Part shown: in pieces, positions 57,989 through 64,000 of the stretch
Position numbering within the stretch: position 1 is the first letter of the stretch
Layout of the letters: the number at the start of each line of letters is the position of its first letter
DNA from: Zygosaccharomyces rouxii
Lineage: Eukaryota > Ascomycota > Saccharomycetes > Saccharomycetales > Saccharomycetaceae
DNA: 64,000 nt
Assembly (NCBI RefSeq): GCF_000026365.1
Contig: NC_012994.1
Coordinates: 310,001 to 374,000 of the forward strand
Direction of reading: 5' to 3'
The notes under the pieces: model-generated
Database searches by the model: none
What the model was told of the DNA's origin: nothing
Seen by the model: the letters and a program-made list of their open reading frames with translations, nothing else
Position numbers and translations under genes: made by a program

Positions 57989-58265
57989 ATCTACAATGCG
58001 CGGCTCTAATGAACCTCTTTTTATCAACTTTGGTTCATTGTGTCTATTTTTTCATTGTTGATTAAACTTCTATGTTGGAAAGATCTGAACTACAATCCCA
58101 AAGGGTTAACAGGTAAACAAACATTACTTTTAAGAAGAGGAAAAGTTATAAGAGCTCTTGCAAATTGTTTGTTAAAGGCATTTCGGACTCCATTTTCCTG
58201 TGGAACCTACAGTAAGGTTCGTTGATATTTGGTTACAGAGATTTTCTTCACCACGCCAAGAGACG

Positions 58266-61200
58266 ATGTATGATGATGTATCGTCCTCGCTAGACAGCGT
58301 TGCAACGGATAATGGACATGCAGATCCACCAAAGAAAGATATCATCCAGTTGTTCAACAATATATTAAGAGCTCAGCTCGGTAATAATCCCAGTTTACAA
58401 CGATTAGGTACCCCTGCGGAATGGGTAGATATCATTTTTAAAAAATCGAATGTGTTTTATGGATGCGATGAGTTGATGTGGGGAGCATTCATTGCTTGTA
58501 TCTACCGTGATCCTCAAGATTCTCAGTTAAGTTGTATTCTGATTGATAAGGTAGGTGTGAGCCATTTCAGCCCCATTGATGTTACTGGGGAGTCACAGTA
58601 TTATCCTGCTATTGAAAATCTAGTGCCGGCTCATAAGAATTCTGAAAGTCGTCAATGTATAGCTGTGACATTTTTACAAAGGTTTGCACAGTTATCAGAT
58701 AAGGATGTGCGTCGTGTGCATCCAGATACATTCAAATTTGATTACGATCCCACACATGCTGGTGATTTGGCAAGCGCTTGTATTCAGATGGAAGGTGAGA
58801 ATAAATTGGTCAATATTGGTAGAAAGTTACTTTCATTGGGATTTTTCCAGGATAGATTAGTTAGTTCGACACTATTGGATGTGGTTTACGAGTACAATGA
58901 AGCTGTTTCAGAACCTAATAACAAGTTGGTTTTTTATTTGGGAAAACAATTGGAACAACTTTTCAATCCATTGACAGAATACTCACCAGAACAGACAGAA
59001 CATACTTATAAAGCACCTAGTGATGAAACGCCGACAGAAGAAGATGATGCATTGGTAAAAGCAATCTCAAGGGAACTATTGGAATTACAAACCAATTTTA
59101 CCTTGAATCTAGTCGAATTTCTACAAAAATTTGTTATAGTGCTTAGGATACGAGTGCTTAACGGTGAAATAGAAGGATTGTCAACAGTGAAATTGAATCG
59201 ACTTTTTCCACCTACCATAGATGAAGTTACAAGGATAAACTGTATCTTTTTGGATTCACTCAAATCGGCAACACCATTTGGTTCCCTTGAGGTTTTAAAA
59301 GCATGCAGTGTTACAATTCCATATTTCTACAAGGCCTATACAAGACATGAAGCGGCTACCAAAAATTTCAATAAGGACATCAAGCTTTTCCTAAAAAGTT
59401 TTTACAATCAGATACCACTTTCTGATGTTTTTACCGAAATGAAGATAGATTCTTTGATCAAGGGACCCCAAGAGAAATTGATGAAAATAAAATTAATTAT
59501 AGACAGACTATACGCATCTAAAAAGTGGGATCCGAAAAATGAGGGAGAAGCAAAGAAGTGCTACGATAATGTCATTGAGATAATTGATTCTTTTGGTAGA
59601 CTAGAGGGACCTTTAAATTCCTATAATTCGAGAGTTTTTACACCATCAGGTAAGATTCTCACAGAGTTAGCTAAGGGTTGGCCAGCTGAACTACAATACA
59701 AATGGCTAAAGAGAAGGGTGGTTGGTGTATTTGACATGATCGATCCCAAGGATCCAACCAATGAGAAGTTACTAGTCATTTTTAGTGACTATTTGATGTT
59801 TTTGGATGTTGTGGAAGACCGCACGAACTATGGATCGGCACAATTCAAGAAACCTTCCATCTCAGATATTTTAATGAATTCGCTAGTTAATGAAGTACCC
59901 CTCCCCCCTAAGATGCCTCAGCTAAGGGTAGATGGTCACTGTTACATTGATGAAGTCTTTGTAACATTATTTGGTAATAACTGCATCAGATTCGACGCAT
60001 TTAGGGATAAAAATCCTTTTGCAGTAACATTGAAGGTACAACGTAAACCCTTTTCTGCTTACACAGTTGCTGACTTGGTCACAAAGGCTAAAATTTTGGA
60101 AAAGGATACCGCTTTTCATCTGTTTAAAGCTACTCATGATGATATAACGGTATATTCTACAGCACATGAAATGGAGGCATACAGTAATGAGACTATCAAA
60201 TCAAAATTTGCTCTGTTTTTAAACATGAATCCCACCGAAAAAGTCATTATGCAACATAAATTGCATGTTGCAATGTTTGCTAAATTTGTGCCTGGTGTTC
60301 TTGATACTGAACTGGTTCAACTAGATATTTTAACCAGTGATGGTGGTTTTCGCTCTATAAGAACTGCAATAGAGGAATTGATACCTTCTGTACTTCGTCA
60401 GCTTTCATTCGAAATTCCTGTATGCTTTTCTTCGATATATTCGCCCTTGCTTCCTGGAATATTAGCGGCTAATGAAAGCATTATCAAAGGACTCGAGTGC
60501 TTCGATTCGGCGAATGCTGTAACTTCTAGACCAGTAAGTAAGACTCGTGGTGAGAAAGAGCCCAGACCAATGTCATCCTCGGTCACAAAAGGTCCTGAAT
60601 CCCATTCTCGACACCGTCCAGCCAAGTCTTATGCTACGATAACTACATTCAGAAGTAATATTAGTGATACAAAGACTGCTGGTAATCGTCAGTCAGAAGA
60701 TAGATTTGATTTTGAAGAAATGGATCAACCCCAAAAAGCTCAAGTAGAATCCCACGAACCTCAGGAGAAAAAAGACAGAATGAAACTCTTTCCTCAAGCG
60801 CCAGCACCATCACTAGCAGCACGTCAAGAATCCCAGCCCGCTTCAAAGAAAGCTGGCAGACACCAGAAAAGAAGAAGCATTAGTAACATCTTCAAAAGCA
60901 TTTTCAGTAAGAAGAAGGAAAATGACAGCAGCATCAGTACTATCAAGGATAAAACCAAGAAAAAATCAAATGAAGGAAGACCAAATGAATCCCAGAAGCA
61001 TTACTTCACTTCAAATAATAAATCTAGATCTGATAACGGTAGCCAACGCAAACGTTCCTCGGTCTTACAAAATAATTACCCTAAACCGGTCAATGATGCG
61101 AGGAATTCATTAAATGGAAGGTCGCCAAATGAATCCTTGGCACCAGTCGAACCACCCAATACGAGAAATAAAGCTGTAGAGGAGAAAAGACACCAATCTA

Positions 61201-63518
61201 TTCAATTGGGACAATTTGATACAGATAATACTGTTGGAACTAATGATAAGAGGTTTTCCACTGTTTCAGACTTCGCCGGACCTGCTAGAAACACATCTAC
61301 GACGAATAACAGAGACTCTGCCCTTTACAGAAAGTCTCAAATTTCCGAGATGATGAACGAGGAAATTGGACAACCAGAGAGATCTGATTCTCGTGAATTA
61401 AAGGAACTGCCGAAGGAACCTCCCATTGATGCATCTAAGGATGGAAAAGAAAATCATGGATCACCTCCTCAACCAAGTGTAAACGAAGTTCGTGAGCATA
61501 ATCAAACAATGGCATCTCAAGCTAATAACTTGAGTGACTCCAAGTTGGCAGGAGTGCAAGAGAATATTGTCGCAGAAGATTTAGAGGGGAAACCTTCTCG
61601 CGAAAGTCAAGTGTTCAACGATGACCTGTTTGGTGATGTTATTCCAGACCCTAAAAAAGGTCCTTCAACTATCAATGAAACTGGTACCATGCAATCAAAC
61701 AAAAGGAACTCCGCTGTTCAAAACAATTCACAAGCTGTTAATGGTTCAAGTGTTCCCGGCCCATTTGATAATAAAAAGGTTGAAAACTTTGATGCAGAAA
61801 TAAAACCTCAAGAAAATGTGCAACAAAATGAGAATGAGCCAGAAGCCACTCATATTGAAGCTACCCAGCCCACCGATAACTTTCAAGATAACTTTTCACA
61901 AAAGAAGTCAGTGAATCCAAGAATTCAAAACTTGAAAGCATCGAAAATCGACTTTGAGAAATCTTCCTCGTTTGTGGAGCTCTTTCAAGGGATGAGGTTG
62001 GTTCTCGATGAATCTGACGCTAAATACAATTGGAAGAGTTTGCCCAGTGAGTATTCTCTTCGCGATACTTCGCCAGTGAATTTTGTCGAAGAACCAACTC
62101 CACAGCCTCAACATCAGCATGCTTTCAAGTCTATTGCTTTTGCTGGTATTAATATTCCACCGAAGCCCCGCGCTGAATCGGCGGTACGTCGTCCACCTCA
62201 GGCGAAACCTGAATCAATTAATTCCTTCAGTCCAGGTGCTAGGCAATCCAAACTAGTTAGTGGCACAAACCAAAACGTTGCTCAAGAAAGTGGAAAGAAG
62301 GTTTTTAATGCCAGCCAGCAGAATAGGGAGAGTGGAATTAATCAAAATGCTACACAAGGCCAAAAAGCAGGTTTTATCAATCAAAGAATTCCTCGTGAAC
62401 GTTCGATACCAGAAATCAGATATGGAGGTATGAACCGCCAGTCGAGGACAGGTGTCAACAGCAATGCCTTCGTATCCCCAGGAAATCCTACTCTATCGGC
62501 TGATGGTACTGGTAATACCTTGGAAGAGGAACAAGAAGAAAATCAAAGAGATGTTGCTAATAAATTATTCGAGAACACATTACGGAAGGACTCTGATTTA
62601 GCACCACCACCCAAACTTTCTCAACAATCGAGTCCGGAAAGACCTGCAAGGAAGAAAATACCGACTTTTAAAGTGATAAATAATTCACCTACTAGAATCA
62701 TCCAAAGAATTTCTCCAGATCGTGCTGCTTCCCCGTACAATATTCCATCTGACATCTCAATTTCTTCTGATCTAGACGAACATACAAACAAGCGGTTGTT
62801 TGAATTAAAATTTTCATCGAAAGATGACATCAACGACAGCGGCAGTTCACCGGTGGAAAGCGCCGCTAAACCATCTATGCCAGATGCCACCACACAGGAT
62901 GTGGGAAATGCATCTGAAACCTCTGCACCTTCTGTGCATAACAATGATGATTCCAATACAACCCCTGAGGATTCTTTGCCAGAAGGTAAACCATTACAAG
63001 GAGAAGATGGCGGTTTATTGGACGATCTTGATTTCAGTTCCTTTAATGTTACCTTTGACACTTTTAATAGGGATCGAGATGTATCACAGAGGAGTATCAC
63101 TCGTGGTCCTTCTGTGATAATAAAAGACCAAGAACCGTTATCAACTACAGTGGAAAATCCTAGGTCGGAGGAACCTCTCATTTATCGTTTACCAAAAAGT
63201 AATGAAAATAGTACAAGGAAATCCTACTTGAACAGACCTTCTAATACCAGGCAAGTTCATAACGATGATGACCCCATTTGGATTTCTCCTAGTAAACTGG
63301 ATTACTATGATATTAACAAATTCACCGGACCGGCCTTTAAGGATGCGAAAGAAATGATTAGAACTGCTACGAACGAGAATATGCATAAAATTATAGCAGA
63401 AAATCCTACATCCATGAATGAATTATCCTACGCCTACTTAGCCTCAATTATCGATGATGATGATGATCAGCCGCTAAATTCAAACGACAGACCAATTCGT
63501 CTCACATTTAAAGAGTGA
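58266..63518 (+). CDS. BUD3: Axial bud-site selection protein Bud3
   Basis: The 1750-residue protein matches yeast Bud3 (1636) in layout and many blocks. Bud3 is a bud-neck landmark, with Bud4 and septins, and acts as a Cdc42 guanine-nucleotide exchange factor. The conserved N-terminal half (about 20-760) contains a DH-like GEF domain near 230-420 (ELLELQTNFTLNLVEFLQKF, KLNRLFPPTIDEVTRINCIF, VTIPYFYKAYTRHEAATKNF). The C-terminal half is long and polar with an N/Q/S-rich linker and conserved islands: VFNDDLFGD, SSSFVELFQGMRLVLD, and LDDLDFSSFNVTF. The first ATG in frame is 58266; 22 upstream codons are open only from a GTG. The extra length lies in the linker. Confidence 0.95.
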   Translation: MYDDVSSSLDSVATDNGHADPPKKDIIQLFNNILRAQLGNNPSLQRLGTPAEWVDIIFKKSNVFYGCDELMWGAFIACIYRDPQDSQLSCILIDKVGVSHFSPIDVTGESQYYPAIENLVPAHKNSESRQCIAVTFLQRFAQLSDKDVRRVHPDTFKFDYDPTHAGDLASACIQMEGENKLVNIGRKLLSLGFFQDRLVSSTLLDVVYEYNEAVSEPNNKLVFYLGKQLEQLFNPLTEYSPEQTEHTYKAPSDETPTEEDDALVKAISRELLELQTNFTLNLVEFLQKFVIVLRIRVLNGEIEGLSTVKLNRLFPPTIDEVTRINCIFLDSLKSATPFGSLEVLKACSVTIPYFYKAYTRHEAATKNFNKDIKLFLKSFYNQIPLSDVFTEMKIDSLIKGPQEKLMKIKLIIDRLYASKKWDPKNEGEAKKCYDNVIEIIDSFGRLEGPLNSYNSRVFTPSGKILTELAKGWPAELQYKWLKRRVVGVFDMIDPKDPTNEKLLVIFSDYLMFLDVVEDRTNYGSAQFKKPSISDILMNSLVNEVPLPPKMPQLRVDGHCYIDEVFVTLFGNNCIRFDAFRDKNPFAVTLKVQRKPFSAYTVADLVTKAKILEKDTAFHLFKATHDDITVYSTAHEMEAYSNETIKSKFALFLNMNPTEKVIMQHKLHVAMFAKFVPGVLDTELVQLDILTSDGGFRSIRTAIEELIPSVLRQLSFEIPVCFSSIYSPLLPGILAANESIIKGLECFDSANAVTSRPVSKTRGEKEPRPMSSSVTKGPESHSRHRPAKSYATITTFRSNISDTKTAGNRQSEDRFDFEEMDQPQKAQVESHEPQEKKDRMKLFPQAPAPSLAARQESQPASKKAGRHQKRRSISNIFKSIFSKKKENDSSISTIKDKTKKKSNEGRPNESQKHYFTSNNKSRSDNGSQRKRSSVLQNNYPKPVNDARNSLNGRSPNESLAPVEPPNTRNKAVEEKRHQSIQLGQFDTDNTVGTNDKRFSTVSDFAGPARNTSTTNNRDSALYRKSQISEMMNEEIGQPERSDSRELKELPKEPPIDASKDGKENHGSPPQPSVNEVREHNQTMASQANNLSDSKLAGVQENIVAEDLEGKPSRESQVFNDDLFGDVIPDPKKGPSTINETGTMQSNKRNSAVQNNSQAVNGSSVPGPFDNKKVENFDAEIKPQENVQQNENEPEATHIEATQPTDNFQDNFSQKKSVNPRIQNLKASKIDFEKSSSFVELFQGMRLVLDESDAKYNWKSLPSEYSLRDTSPVNFVEEPTPQPQHQHAFKSIAFAGINIPPKPRAESAVRRPPQAKPESINSFSPGARQSKLVSGTNQNVAQESGKKVFNASQQNRESGINQNATQGQKAGFINQRIPRERSIPEIRYGGMNRQSRTGVNSNAFVSPGNPTLSADGTGNTLEEEQEENQRDVANKLFENTLRKDSDLAPPPKLSQQSSPERPARKKIPTFKVINNSPTRIIQRISPDRAASPYNIPSDISISSDLDEHTNKRLFELKFSSKDDINDSGSSPVESAAKPSMPDATTQDVGNASETSAPSVHNNDDSNTTPEDSLPEGKPLQGEDGGLLDDLDFSSFNVTFDTFNRDRDVSQRSITRGPSVIIKDQEPLSTTVENPRSEEPLIYRLPKSNENSTRKSYLNRPSNTRQVHNDDDPIWISPSKLDYYDINKFTGPAFKDAKEMIRTATNENMHKIIAENPTSMNELSYAYLASIIDDDDDQPLNSNDRPIRLTFKE

Positions 63519-63553
63519 TTATAATTTATAACAACAGCCTTATTGACATTTAA

Positions 63554-64000
63554 TTACTGGAATGTAATCGCTTTGGGATCTAATGGTGTACCATCAGGTG
63601 CAATATTATTTTGACCAAAAACTCTTTCAGTATATAACAATCGTGCCTTATCAAATCCCATGTTTTCACGTTCCATAATGTTCCTAATTTCCTCCTTTGC
63701 AGCAGGATCCAAGCCATGCCTTTCGTCGGATGCGTTTCTAGATATAATATCGAAATGCCTTGAACTTAACCCTGATTCTAAATCATCTGCGAAATCATCA
63801 TTAAGACCAATTCTATGGCCTAGACCCCTTCTCAGTCTAATATACCTCTCTTTAAATCTGTACGCTGGAAAACATTTGTTAGTGACAAAACTATTGACGT
63901 TTAACTCATCAACAAGTATTACATACTTATTCTTCTCTTATTACGGTAAGCTAAGAAGGCTAAAATGCTTACCACCAAGATACCAATGATAAACTTTGCA
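63554..64000 (-). CDS. YCL012C: YCL012C-like small membrane protein, spliced, 5' end outside window
   Basis: Exon 2 is 63554-63863. A 63-bp intron (63864-63926) has GTATGT, a CACTAAC branch and ends TTCCAG. Exon 1 runs from 63927 to the window edge. The spliced frame gives at least 127 residues. A membrane segment (FIIGILVVSILAFLAY) is followed by RNKRRITYRFKERYIRLRRG, then an acidic-basic cytosolic part (DLESGLSSRHFDII, EIRNIMERENMGFDKARLLY) and the end GTPLDPKAITFQ. This fits S. cerevisiae YCL012C (133 residues, also intron-containing, downstream of BUD3). Only a few N-terminal residues seem to be missing. The function is unknown. Confidence 0.88.

Overview
The window is nuclear DNA of a budding yeast of the family Saccharomycetaceae. 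The evidence is compact intron-poor genes, tRNA genes with A and B boxes, a point centromere, and proteins that match Saccharomyces cerevisiae families almost end to end. Gene order interleaves genes that lie on S. cerevisiae chromosomes III and XIV (ADP1, RPC34, ATO, RVS161, SAT4, CIT, YCP4, CDC10, CEN, DOM34, RER1, PGS1 and so on). That is the arrangement expected of a lineage that never had, or branched before, the whole-genome duplication. A Zygosaccharomyces or Torulaspora-like species fits best; the genus is an inference.

Layout, left to right. 1-14 kb: the 3' part of the ABC transporter ADP1, RPC34, an unrecognised gene, a tandem pair of acetate/ammonia (ATO) transporters, RVS161, a very large SCAP-like membrane/WD-repeat protein that S. 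cerevisiae lacks, and the kinase SAT4. 14-24 kb: tRNA-Asn, a B-box-containing element, mitochondrial citrate synthase CIT1, the CAAX-tailed flavodoxin-like YCP4, a decayed coiled-coil gene, MRPL32 and the septin CDC10. 24.8-25.0 kb: a complete CDEI-CDEII-CDEIII point centromere. 25-35 kb: DOM34, RER1, a spliced YCL002C-like gene, PGS1, tRNA-Arg, LDB16, three-exon VMA9 and spliced STP22. 35-47.5 kb: CBF5, SIS1, LST8, RFX1, tRNA-Val, RLP7, a coiled-coil protein (intact relative of the relic) and intron-containing tRNA-Leu. 47.5-64 kb: two unrecognised low-complexity proteins, LEU2, NFS1, PET8, DCC1, BUD3 and the 5'-truncated, spliced YCL012C-like gene.

Most genes are housekeeping and work independently. 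Some share regulatory logic visible in the DNA: CBF5 and RLP7 (ribosome biogenesis) both carry RRPE plus PAC-type boxes, RPC34 has a PAC-type box, SIS1 has a perfect heat-shock element, CIT1 has a HAP-type CCAAT box, and LEU2 has a Leu3-like site.

The observations most worth a second look are the SCAP-like protein, the centromere, the possible intron and N-terminal extension of the first ATO gene, the structured B-box element beside tRNA-Asn, the intact/relic coiled-coil pair, and introns in several small genes, including STP22. Start codons were placed on real ATGs. Comparisons with S. cerevisiae are from memory of the families; no searches were run.
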